A stretch of 8,492 bases of DNA from Oscillospiraceae bacterium (lineage in GTDB: Bacteria; Bacillota; Clostridia; Oscillospirales; Oscillospiraceae): contig JAEDIN010000052.1 of assembly GCA_016292445.1 (NCBI GenBank), forward strand, positions 1 through 8,492. The letters are read 5' to 3'. This document shows, piece by piece, positions 1 through 5,893 of this stretch. The position numbers were made by a program, and so were the translations under genes. Each line of letters starts with the position of its first letter. The first letter of the stretch is position 1. The notes under the pieces were generated by a model. The model was not told the DNA's origin. It saw only the letters and a program-made list of their open reading frames with translations, and ran no database searches.

Positions 1-178
1 CTTTGTAGTAATACTTAGTACCCGAGGCGGCGCCGGAGTTGGTGTAGCTCGTCTTGGTGGTCATGTCGTAGTATTTGAAGTTCTTGCCGTCGGTGCTGCG
101 GTATATCCAATACTTCGTTGCGCCGCTGACTGCCTTCCAGCTCAGCTTGGGCTTACCGTTAACACGGCTGATGCTCAC
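1..178 (-). repeat. FN3-like repeat unit 2, cut by window edge
   Basis: This is the second unit, codons 406-464, beginning VSISRVNGKPKLSW and truncated at the window edge after KYYYK. The stretch WIYRSTDGKNFKYYD is identical in protein to unit 1, but 7 of its 15 codons differ silently. The duplication is therefore not recent. Confidence 0.72.
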
Positions 179-1393
179 AGTCGGCGCTGCCGGTGCGCAC
201 TTGATGCTCTTGACGGTGCTGTAATCGGTCGTTGTTCCGCTTGAATCCACGGCTTTGATCTTGTAGTAATAGGTAGTTCCGATTGTTGTGCTATTGTTTG
301 TATAGCTGGTTTTTGTAGTGCTGTCATAATACTTGAAGTTTTTGCCGTCAGTGCTACGGTAGATCCAATACTTCGCTGCACCGGGAACCGTATTCCAGCT
401 AAGCTTAGGATGACCTGCCGATGTGGTTATCTTGAGTGCCGGAACTGGGTTAAGGCCTACGGCGACAAAAGATGTCGAAACGGGTATCTTTTCAAGATTT
501 TCATCACGAATCTCTCCGTTAAATTCAAAAATGCCCGTTTTTCCGTTGCGATAAGCGATATATCCTTTCACATTCATGTCGAACTGATATTCCACAGGAA
601 TAATCTGATAATTAAGCAGGACATAGTAATAGTCGGCTTCAAATGTCGTGCCGAAGCTCTTCCGAGCGTCTGCAATATCGCTGCTTGTCAGCTCGGGCAT
701 AGCTTTGAGCATGGTTGCTTCCTGCGCCTTCGCAACATACATGCCGACTAAATCTTCATTGCTGTCATACTTGGCAATGTACCAGAAGTATTCGCCCACG
801 CTCTTGAGTGTTCCGGGCGTAAAATCTGCAACCCGGTCACCGACACCATAGGAAGAGGGCATATTTGTGTAATTGATGGTACTGATGGTATGTGCATGAT
901 TAGCTCCAATGTGAAAGGTAAATCCAAAACGAACACCGTTGCCATCGAGATACTCGACGCCCTTCCAGCCTTCCCTGCCATTCATTGCGTCGTAACTAAG
1001 CCAATAATTTGTTTTTTCGTCAGCCTGATACTGCTCTGCAAAATAGACACTAATGCTAAGCTTAAACGCACGGGCATTGCATACATAATCGGGGTCAGTC
1101 ACTGGCTCATAGCTACCGGTGTAATCGTTGAATGCGTACCATTCGATTACAGGAGCCTTATCTCCCTTTGTGATAAGTGCATCCTCAGGGGCAGTGCTGA
1201 TGCTAAAGCCATAATCGAGCTTCTGCCCAAGCGCCGGCAATGTCAGATTGTCAACATGAATGTCACTAACAGCGCTTGCCTGCATTGTAGACAAAGTCTG
1301 ATTGGTTGGCTGCGTGTCTGCGAGGGCGGCTGCGGGGAGCAGCGAGATAGCCATGCAGATGACCAGCAGCCATGCAATTAGTTTCTTTTTCAT
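1..1393 (-). CDS. Secreted protein with fibronectin-III-like repeats (C-terminus outside window)
   Basis: The frame is open from an ATG at 1393 to the left edge (464 codons), so the C-terminus is missing. The start is supported by AGGAG at 1404-1400, six bases upstream, and by a classical signal peptide directly after it: MKKK, a hydrophobic core to about residue 20, then PAAALA followed by D, with probable signal peptidase I cleavage after residue 25. Residues 26 to about 318 form a region I do not recognise, rich in Tyr, Asp and Asn. From about residue 320 two FN3-like units begin; both contain KLSW, YWIYRSTDGKNFKYYD and YYYK, and the second is cut. The product is probably exported and attached to or released from the cell surface, with FN3 units as spacers or binding modules. 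Its ligand and anchoring signal are not visible. It follows the CoA transferase gene but is separated from it by a terminator, so it is probably its own transcription unit. Confidence 0.85.
   Translation of the reverse strand, partial: MKKKLIAWLLVICMAISLLPAAALADTQPTNQTLSTMQASAVSDIHVDNLTLPALGQKLDYGFSISTAPEDALITKGDKAPVIEWYAFNDYTGSYEPVTDPDYVCNARAFKLSISVYFAEQYQADEKTNYWLSYDAMNGREGWKGVEYLDGNGVRFGFTFHIGANHAHTISTINYTNMPSSYGVGDRVADFTPGTLKSVGEYFWYIAKYDSNEDLVGMYVAKAQEATMLKAMPELTSSDIADARKSFGTTFEADYYYVLLNYQIIPVEYQFDMNVKGYIAYRNGKTGIFEFNGEIRDENLEKIPVSTSFVAVGLNPVPALKITTSAGHPKLSWNTVPGAAKYWIYRSTDGKNFKYYDSTTKTSYTNNSTTIGTTYYYKIKAVDSSGTTTDYSTVKSIKCAPAAPTVSISRVNGKPKLSWKAVSGATKYWIYRSTDGKNFKYYDMTTKTSYTNSGAASGTKYYYK
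179..436 (-). repeat. FN3-like repeat unit 1 (86 codons)
   Basis: This is the first complete unit, codons 320-405 of the secreted protein. It aligns without gaps to the next unit at an offset of 258 bases. Conserved landmarks are PKLSW, then KYWIYRSTDGKNFKYYD, then TKTSYTN, then TYYYK. The Trp and Tyr spacing fits a fibronectin type III beta sandwich. The family assignment is by motif pattern only. Confidence 0.75.
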
Positions 1394-1416
1394 TTTCTAC
1401 TCCTGTGTTTTATTAT

Positions 1417-1442
1417 CTTGCGCAAGTTGTCATCTTACTTGC
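1417..1442. promoter_or_regulatory. Cluster of ACTTGC/GCAAGT half-sites, possible operator
   Basis: In the leader of the secreted-protein gene, a perfect 10-bp palindrome CTTGCGCAAG (1417-1426) is followed by an inverted copy of its right half. GCAAGT at 1422-1427 and ACTTGC at 1437-1442 are separated by 9 bases. This gives three related half-sites within 26 bp, about 25 to 50 bases upstream of the start codon, which would suit a repressor or activator site. I found no convincing sigma-A promoter around it: a TATAAA at 1456-1451 on the minus strand lacks a good -35. The regulatory role is inference. Confidence 0.3.
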
Positions 1443-1507
1443 CTTTTCACTTTATACATGTCCGCAATATACGGTTTGGTGACACAAAAAACAAAAAATT
1501 TTAATTC

Positions 1508-1542
1508 TATAAAAAAGAGTTGCGTTGCAGCTCTTTTTTATA
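1508..1542 (-). terminator. Intrinsic terminator after the CoA transferase gene
   Basis: The hairpin pairs 1508-1523 with 1527-1542 around a GTT loop. The core is GAGTTGC/GCAGCTC with one G-T wobble, flanked by six A and six T residues, so it can act in both directions. On the minus strand it begins 7 bases after the CoA transferase stop codon. It should isolate that gene from the secreted-protein gene downstream. Confidence 0.85.
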
Positions 1543-1548
1543 TTATGC

Positions 1549-2856
1549 TCAGATGAGAATGCCTCTCTTTTTGGCCTCGAAGGTCAGCTCGTCACGGAAA
1601 TCAGGGTGTGCGATAGCTATAAGCTGCTTTGTTCTCTCGCCGAGGCTTCTGCCGCGCAGGTGAGCGATGCCGTATTCGGTGACGATGTAGTCAACATCGT
1701 TCTTGCTGGTGGTGCAGATAGCGCCCGGGGTGAGAATGGGCTTTATCTTGCTGATGGTGCCGCCTTTTGCGGTGGAGGTGAAGGCGATGAAGCTCTTGCC
1801 GCCCTTGGACTGGCAAGCACCACGGACATAGTCTATCTGACCGCCGGAGCCGGACATATGCTTTGTGCCGACGGATTCGGCGCAGACCTGACCGAAGAAA
1901 TCGACCTCAAGAGCTGCGTTGATGGAGATCATGTTGTCGTTCTTGCAGATAACTGCGGGGTCGTTGACATAGTCAACAGGCAGTACCTCGATGCAAGGGT
2001 TATCGTCTATGTAATCGTAAATGCGCTTGGAGCCGAATGCAAAGGTAGTAACGCTCTTGCCGCGGTGGATCTGCTTCTTGGAGTTATTGACCGCACCGCA
2101 CTCAATAAGCTCTACCATGGAATCGGTGAACATCTCGGTGTGGATGCCGAGGTCGTGCTTTGCCTTGAGCGCCATACCGGTAGCATCGGGGATAGCGCCT
2201 ATACCGAGCTGAATGCAGGCACCGTCGGGGATCTGCTCGGCGATGAGGTTGCCGATGGTGATGCTGGTCTCATCAAGCTTTACGGGAGGCAGAACGGGAA
2301 GCTCGTGGCTAAATTCGACTATTGCATCGACCTGAGAGATGTGAAGCTGAGTGCCGCAAAGGCAGCGGGGCTGCTTGTCGTTGACCTCGATGAAGATGCG
2401 CTTTGCCTTATCTATCATTGCCTCGGCGTAGGAGCCGTTGTTTGCCAGCGAGAAGTAACCGTGGCTGTCCATGGGAGAAACGGACACGCAGAAGGCATCA
2501 TACTCATACTCGGTGCGGATATGGCGGGGAATATCGCGGTAATATGCAGGGAAAAGGTCGGCATATCCGCCGTTGACAGCTTTCCTTGCGCCGCCGGAGG
2601 AGAACCAGCTAAAGCCGGTCATCTTGCCCTTGAGGCTGTCATCAGCGTAAAATTCAAAGGGATATATATCGAGCAGGGTCTGAACCTTTACGCCCTTGAT
2701 ATCGCTGTTTCTGATCTTATTGGCGACAGCGGACATTATTGCCGGTGTCTGGGACGGGCCGGTGTCCATACCAAAGAGCCAATCGTTCTGAACCTGCTCG
2801 GCAAGTGATTCTGCACTTATGAGTTTTTGTGCATATAATGCTTTATAATCGGTCAT
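1549..2856 (-). CDS. Acetyl-CoA hydrolase/transferase family CoA transferase (4-hydroxybutyrate or butyryl-CoA:acetate type)
   Basis: This is a 435-residue protein, the usual length for 4-hydroxybutyrate CoA-transferase and butyryl-CoA:acetate CoA-transferase. These cytoplasmic enzymes move CoA between acyl-CoA and acetate or another carboxylate through a glutamyl-CoA intermediate. Visible family signs are GIGAIPDA at 218-225 (the CoA-binding/oxyanion segment), HTEM with Glu241 as the likely catalytic glutamate (compare Glu238 of the Clostridium aminobutyricum enzyme), and GSGGQIDYVRGA at 336-347. The C-terminal VTEYGIAHLRGRSLGER (392-408) is also typical. The start at 2856 has AGGAG at 2869-2865 with 8-base spacing and a strong promoter upstream. 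It stands alone, bounded by a terminator at 1508-1542. Which acid is used cannot be told from sequence by eye. A role in butyrate formation or in activating a hydroxyacid for the dehydratase encoded nearby are both possible. Confidence 0.92.
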   Translation of the reverse strand: MTDYKALYAQKLISAESLAEQVQNDWLFGMDTGPSQTPAIMSAVANKIRNSDIKGVKVQTLLDIYPFEFYADDSLKGKMTGFSWFSSGGARKAVNGGYADLFPAYYRDIPRHIRTEYEYDAFCVSVSPMDSHGYFSLANNGSYAEAMIDKAKRIFIEVNDKQPRCLCGTQLHISQVDAIVEFSHELPVLPPVKLDETSITIGNLIAEQIPDGACIQLGIGAIPDATGMALKAKHDLGIHTEMFTDSMVELIECGAVNNSKKQIHRGKSVTTFAFGSKRIYDYIDDNPCIEVLPVDYVNDPAVICKNDNMISINAALEVDFFGQVCAESVGTKHMSGSGGQIDYVRGACQSKGGKSFIAFTSTAKGGTISKIKPILTPGAICTTSKNDVDYIVTEYGIAHLRGRSLGERTKQLIAIAHPDFRDELTFEAKKRGILI

Positions 2857-2899
2857 ATTTTTCTCTCCTATTTTATTTTTGTATTCAAACTAATTTTTT

Positions 2900-2928
2900 A
2901 TTATATAATAGTACCTATAAAATTTCAA
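2900..2928 (-). promoter_or_regulatory. Sigma-A promoter for the CoA transferase gene
   Basis: Read on the minus strand, TTGAAA (2928-2923) and a perfect TATAAT (2905-2900) are separated by exactly 17 bases. Transcription would start near 2893, giving a leader of roughly 35-40 bases with AGGAG before the ATG at 2856. This is the strongest promoter match in the window. Confidence 0.8.
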
Positions 2929-2935
2929 GTAGCGC

Positions 2936-2964
2936 TTTACTAAGAATGGGACTATTGATATAAT
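2936..2964 (+). promoter_or_regulatory. Sigma-A promoter for dapF
   Basis: TTTACT (2936-2941) and a perfect TATAAT (2959-2964) are 17 bases apart. The predicted start near 2971 leaves a leader of about 20 bases that contains GGAGG (2981-2985), five bases before the dapF ATG. Its -35 lies only 7 bp from the -35 of the opposite promoter. Confidence 0.65.
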
Positions 2965-2990
2965 AAGATATCGATTTTTCGGAGGTTAAA

Positions 2991-3806
2991 ATGAAGTTTA
3001 CCAAAATGCACGGAGCCGGAAACGACTTCATTATAATCAATATGCTTGAGGAACAGCTTGATGAGCAAGATATACCCGAGCTTGCCCGAAAGCTGTGCGC
3101 AAGAAGAACCGGTATCGGTGCGGATGGGCTTATGCTCACGGCAAAGGCGGAAGCCGGAGGTGATTTCAGGCTGCTGTTTTACAATGCCGACGGCTCGCTC
3201 GGTGAAATGTGCGGCAACGGTGCAAGGTGCATAGCAAGATACGGCTATGAACACGGTCTTGCAGGTCAAACACCGCGAATAGAAACGACCGCAGGGCTTG
3301 TCACCGGCGACAGAATTACGGCCACGCTTTACCGCGTCCGCCTTAATGATCCAAGTATTATTGACCTTGAGCGTTGCGCCGAGGCGTACTGCTGCGCATA
3401 CATAGAGCTCGGCTGCCCGGGTATTCCCCATGCCGTTGTGCTCATGGACGATTGGGACATTATTCCGAGAGACGAGCTTTTTAAGCTCGGCAAAAAGCTG
3501 CGCTTCTCCTCTGCATTCCCCAAGGGCGCAAATGTGAGCTTTGTAAAGACCGTTGGCGTTGACAGGGTCAAGGCAATCACCTTTGAACGCGGCGTCGAGG
3601 ATTTTACACTTGCCTGCGGCACGGGCAGCGGCTCAATTGTCACCGCACTCACCCTTAAGGGCTTGGTGAGCGGTAAAAATGTCACGGTATCAATGCCCGG
3701 AGGTGACCTGTTCGTTTCGCTTGATCGCGAGGGAAACTCCGTTTTTGATATCTACCTTACAGGTCCGACCTGCAAGGTCTGCGAGGGTGAAATAAACTTT
3801 TTTTAA
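2991..3806 (+). CDS. dapF: Diaminopimelate epimerase
   Basis: The enzyme interconverts LL- and meso-diaminopimelate, supplying meso-DAP for peptidoglycan and the precursor of lysine. It is cytoplasmic, PLP-independent, and uses two cysteines as acid and base. The sequence shows the N-terminal HGAGNDF (7-13) and the signature NADGSLGEMCGNGAR (65-79), which carries catalytic Cys74 and fits the family pattern N-x-D-G-S-x4-C-G-N-G-x-R. It also shows KGANVSF (178-184), FERG (198-201) and ACGTGSGS (208-215) with catalytic Cys209. The length of 271 residues is normal. The segment between FERG and Cys209 reads VEDFTL where many homologues have a shorter Gly/Glu-Thr form. GGAGG five bases upstream supports the ATG. 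No other lysine-pathway gene is adjacent. It is the first gene of a likely dapF-sigma-anti-sigma unit: 68 bp separate it from the next gene, with no convincing terminator between. Confidence 0.95.
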   Translation: MKFTKMHGAGNDFIIINMLEEQLDEQDIPELARKLCARRTGIGADGLMLTAKAEAGGDFRLLFYNADGSLGEMCGNGARCIARYGYEHGLAGQTPRIETTAGLVTGDRITATLYRVRLNDPSIIDLERCAEAYCCAYIELGCPGIPHAVVLMDDWDIIPRDELFKLGKKLRFSSAFPKGANVSFVKTVGVDRVKAITFERGVEDFTLACGTGSGSIVTALTLKGLVSGKNVTVSMPGGDLFVSLDREGNSVFDIYLTGPTCKVCEGEINFF

Positions 3807-3874
3807 AATTATTGTTTTTTCATGCAATAAAACGCCTCTCCCACGCATTAATAGGGTGAAGAAAGGAAAGCAAG

Positions 3875-4441
3875 ATGCTGATACTGATGACTTCTTCAAT
3901 TGAACACGGCGTAACCGAAGCACGCGAGCTTGAAGCGCTTCTTGCCCGTATTGCGCAAGGTGACAAAGACGCCCTCGGACAGCTCTATGAGCGGACACAC
4001 GCAGCGGTTTACGGCTTTGCAATGAGCTTATCCCACTGCCCGGCCGACGCAGAGGATGTTTTGCAGGAAACATACATCAATGTGTACTCCGCCGCAGAAC
4101 GATATGTTCCCAAGGGTAAGCCCATGGCTTGGATCATGACCATAGCTAAAAACCTTGCAAGGATGCGCCTGAGAGAAGTCAAGAAAAACTACGAGCTTCC
4201 CGACGAGGATTGGGCAGGCTACTTTGCCTCAAATCCGGCGGTCAGTTCTGATGAAAGACTTCTGCTGCAAACAGCCTTGAAGATTTTATCCAACGAGCAG
4301 AAGCAAATCGTAATGCTGCACGCAGTTGCCGGTATCAAGCACAGAGAGATCGCAAAGCTGCTTGATATGCCGATTGCTACAGTGCTTTCCAAATACTCAC
4401 GAGCCGTAAACAAATTAAGACATGCGATGGAGGCGGAATGA
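3875..4441 (+). CDS. ECF-type RNA polymerase sigma factor
   Basis: This is a 188-residue sigma-70 family protein with only regions 2 and 4, the ECF architecture. Region 2 spans about residues 20-103, with DAEDVLQETY (58-67) for core binding and promoter melting and PMAWIMTIAKNLA (83-95), matching the usual W-x-x-x-I-A-x-N pattern. Region 4 spans about 131-186, with a helix-turn-helix around KHREIAKLLDMPIATVLSKY (155-174) for -35 recognition. It lacks the long C-terminal domain of SigI proteins, although its partner gene is RsgI-like. The start at 3875 follows AAAGGAAAG; an in-frame ATG at 3887 is possible. The gap from dapF (3807-3874) holds only a weak A/T stem (TTATTG/CAATAA) and no clear sigma-A promoter. 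Expression could come by readthrough from dapF or from an ECF-dependent promoter that I cannot identify. The anti-sigma gene follows immediately. Confidence 0.93.
   Translation: MLILMTSSIEHGVTEARELEALLARIAQGDKDALGQLYERTHAAVYGFAMSLSHCPADAEDVLQETYINVYSAAERYVPKGKPMAWIMTIAKNLARMRLREVKKNYELPDEDWAGYFASNPAVSSDERLLLQTALKILSNEQKQIVMLHAVAGIKHREIAKLLDMPIATVLSKYSRAVNKLRHAMEAE
4429..4433 (+). promoter_or_regulatory. Ribosome binding site that decides the anti-sigma start
   Basis: GGAGG lies inside the last codons of the sigma gene, 9 bases before the ATG at 4443. This favours 4443 over the in-frame ATG at 4422, which has no comparable site upstream. The sigma stop TGA (4439-4441) ends one base before the start, so the two genes are probably translationally coupled. 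Confidence 0.75.
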
Positions 4442-4442
4442 A

Positions 4443-5654
4443 ATGAAAACTGAGAATATCAATAAGATGCTAAAGTCAGCCGTTTCCAACGCGGCGCCTG
4501 ATGTGCTGGACAATGTTCTGCACGCTTGCGACCATGAGAAAGGAAAGGTAATTTACATGGAAAAGAAGAAAAACAGAAGCTTTGCAGGCTTTGCTGCCGT
4601 TGCAGCAGTCTTCGTTCTGCTTATTGCAGGCATATTTATCGCAAAAAACAACGGTTTTGGTATTACTAACAACTCCCTCGCCGCAGTCGTTTCCTTCGAT
4701 GTTAATCCCAGCATCGAGCTAAAGGTTGACAACGAAGAGGATGTCATCTCCGTAAAGGGTCTCAACGACGACGGCAAAAAGGTTCTCGAAGGCATGGACC
4801 TTGAGGACACCGACCTTGAGGTTGCTGTAAACGCAATCATCGGTTCAATGCTCAAGCACGGATATATAAACGAAATGGCAAACTCCATCCTGCTGTCTGT
4901 CTCCGGCGTTGAAGGCTACGACGCAGACGCTCTCGAAACTAAGCTCGCAAACGAGGTTAACGCACTTCTCAAGAACGGTGCTGTACTAAGCCAGAATGTG
5001 TCCAACGCCGACGACAAGCTCGTAAGGCTCGCTGACGAGTACGGCATCACCGTAGGCAAGGCAGCCCTCATCCAGGAGATAGTCAAAAACAGCAAGACCC
5101 ACACCTTTGAGCAGCTCGCAGGTCTGACCATCAATGAGCTCAACCTCATCAGCGAAAACTCCAAGCTGGACAACATTAAGTCCGAGGGCAAGGCAAGCGC
5201 AAAGTCCTACATCGGCAAGGACGCGGCTCTCTCTGCCGCTCTGAAGGCAGCCGGTCTGAGCAAGGATCAGGTCAAGAACATCGAGATTGAGCTTGACTAC
5301 GAGCACGGCGTAATGGTCTACGAGGTAGAGTTTGACCGCGGATTTGACGAGTACAGCTACGACATCGATGCAAAAACGGGTGAAGTTGTTGCATACGACA
5401 ACGACGATGATGACGACAAGATCGTGAATGTTACCGCAGAGGATGTCATCGGCATGGACGCAGCGAAGAGCGCTGCACTCAAGCACTCCGGTCTCACCGC
5501 AGCGCAGGTTACCGAGCTTTCGGTTGAGCTTGACCGCGAGAACGGCAAGACGGTGTACGAGGTTGAGTTTAAGTCTGCAGGCTACGAATACAGCTGTGAA
5601 ATAGACGCCGTAAAGGGCACTGTCCTCTACTCCGACAAGGAGCTTGACGACTGA
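4443..5654 (+). CDS. Membrane anti-sigma factor: RsgI-like domain plus two PepSY repeats
   Basis: Numbered from the ATG at 4443, this is 403 residues. Residues 1-45 are a short cytoplasmic part, the expected sigma-binding region, with no HxxxCxxC zinc motif. Residues 46-67 are one transmembrane helix preceded by Lys/Arg (EKKKNR), giving N-in topology. Residues about 78-180 resemble the RsgI periplasmic domain, with SFDVNPSIEL at its start. In RsgI proteins the Asn-Pro bond is reported to undergo autoproteolysis; here it is N88-P89 (codons 4704-4709). Two PepSY-like repeats follow (254-319 and 333-398), joined by an Asp-rich linker. The likely role is to hold the preceding sigma factor at the membrane and release it on an extracellular signal. 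The sigma partner is inferred from adjacency. A terminator follows 18 bases after the stop. RsgI homology is by motif and architecture only. Confidence 0.82.
   Translation: MKTENINKMLKSAVSNAAPDVLDNVLHACDHEKGKVIYMEKKKNRSFAGFAAVAAVFVLLIAGIFIAKNNGFGITNNSLAAVVSFDVNPSIELKVDNEEDVISVKGLNDDGKKVLEGMDLEDTDLEVAVNAIIGSMLKHGYINEMANSILLSVSGVEGYDADALETKLANEVNALLKNGAVLSQNVSNADDKLVRLADEYGITVGKAALIQEIVKNSKTHTFEQLAGLTINELNLISENSKLDNIKSEGKASAKSYIGKDAALSAALKAAGLSKDQVKNIEIELDYEHGVMVYEVEFDRGFDEYSYDIDAKTGEVVAYDNDDDDDKIVNVTAEDVIGMDAAKSAALKHSGLTAAQVTELSVELDRENGKTVYEVEFKSAGYEYSCEIDAVKGTVLYSDKELDD
5202..5399 (+). repeat. PepSY-like repeat 1 in the anti-sigma factor
   Basis: This first of two units, 79 codons apart, contains GKDAALSAALKAAGL, IELDYEHG, VYEVEFD and EYSYDIDAKTGEVV. 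The pattern of an N-terminal helix, a V-Y-E-V-E-F strand and a final IDA-x-x-G-x-V turn is typical of PepSY domains. Such domains occur in extracytoplasmic regulators and peptidase propeptides. Confidence 0.75.
5439..5636 (+). repeat. PepSY-like repeat 2 in the anti-sigma factor
   Basis: The second unit contains GMDAAKSAALKHSGL, VELDRENG, VYEVEF and YEYSCEIDAVKGTVL. It shares the DAA-x-SAALK, VYEVEF and IDA positions with unit 1 at a constant 79-residue offset and ends a few residues before the C-terminus. An Asp-rich linker, including five Asp in a row, precedes it. Confidence 0.75.
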
Positions 5655-5672
5655 GAATTAACCTCCCTATAT

Positions 5673-5710
5673 AATAAAAAAATCCCACCTGTCGGTGGGA
5701 TTTTTTTATT
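5673..5710. terminator. Bidirectional intrinsic terminator between convergent operons
   Basis: The 17-bp stem is perfect: 5673-5689 pairs with 5694-5710 around a TGTC loop. The TCCCACC/GGTGGGA core is flanked by seven A and seven T residues, so it works on either strand. It ends the dapF-sigma-anti-sigma unit (stop at 5654) and the dehydratase operon. On the minus strand its stem starts inside the stop codon of the 56-residue gene. Confidence 0.95.
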
Positions 5711-5879
5711 ACACATAATACTTCGGCTTTCTGCTGTCGTAAACTTTTTGGAGAATAGGGTCAACGGCATACGCCATGAATTTCATATCGAGATTAAAGA
5801 AATACACGGTAAAAAGCACTGCAAACGCGGAAGCACCGCCGCCCAATACCATAAGAGGAATTTTAGCAATTTTATTCAT
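5709..5879 (-). CDS. Unrecognised 56-residue single-pass membrane protein
   Basis: The ATG at 5879 has AAGGAG at 5893-5888 with 8-base spacing. The frame continues upstream of this ATG without a stop, but that part is antisense-frame shadow of the dehydratase gene, so the short form is preferred. The protein begins MNKIAK, has a hydrophobic segment at about residues 7-30 containing GGGASA and FTVYFF, and ends with a short polar tail that includes NLDMKF, DPILQKVYD and a basic-aromatic end (RKPKYYV). With Lys at both ends of the helix, topology is uncertain, and the N-terminus could be an uncleaved anchor. It starts 13 bases after the stop of the large dehydratase subunit and is followed at once by the terminator, so it belongs to that operon. 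I do not recognise the family. It could anchor or assist the dehydratase, or be an unrelated small protein. Confidence 0.72.
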   Translation of the reverse strand: MNKIAKIPLMVLGGGASAFAVLFTVYFFNLDMKFMAYAVDPILQKVYDSRKPKYYV

Positions 5880-5887
5880 ATTCGTAT

Positions 5888-5893
5888 CTCCTT
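5888..5893 (-). promoter_or_regulatory. Ribosome binding site for the small membrane protein
   Basis: AAGGAG on the minus strand, 8 bases before the ATG at 5879. Its first base is the last base of the stop codon (5895-5893) of the preceding dehydratase gene, which suggests translational coupling. It is the main evidence that the short ORF is real. Confidence 0.7.

Noticed and set aside
890..1381. 163-codon plus-strand open frame
   Set aside because: It lies opposite the signal peptide and N-terminal region of the secreted protein, which has a clear start and ribosome binding site on the minus strand.
1525..2808. 427-codon open frame on the plus strand opposite the CoA transferase
   Set aside because: It is antisense to a gene with clear family motifs, begins with TTG inside the terminator hairpin, lacks a ribosome binding site, and its translation looks like a codon-bias artefact.
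3809..3830. Possible terminator after dapF (TTATTG/CAATAA stem)
   Set aside because: The stem is six A/T-rich pairs with a 10-base loop and no following T-run, too weak for an intrinsic terminator.
4422..4424. ATG at 4422 as the anti-sigma start
   Set aside because: It lies within the sigma gene without a good ribosome binding site, while ATG 4443 has GGAGG nine bases upstream.
4986..5486. 166-codon minus-strand open frame
   Set aside because: It is antisense to the anti-sigma gene; the plus-strand frame carries domain repeats and is continuous.
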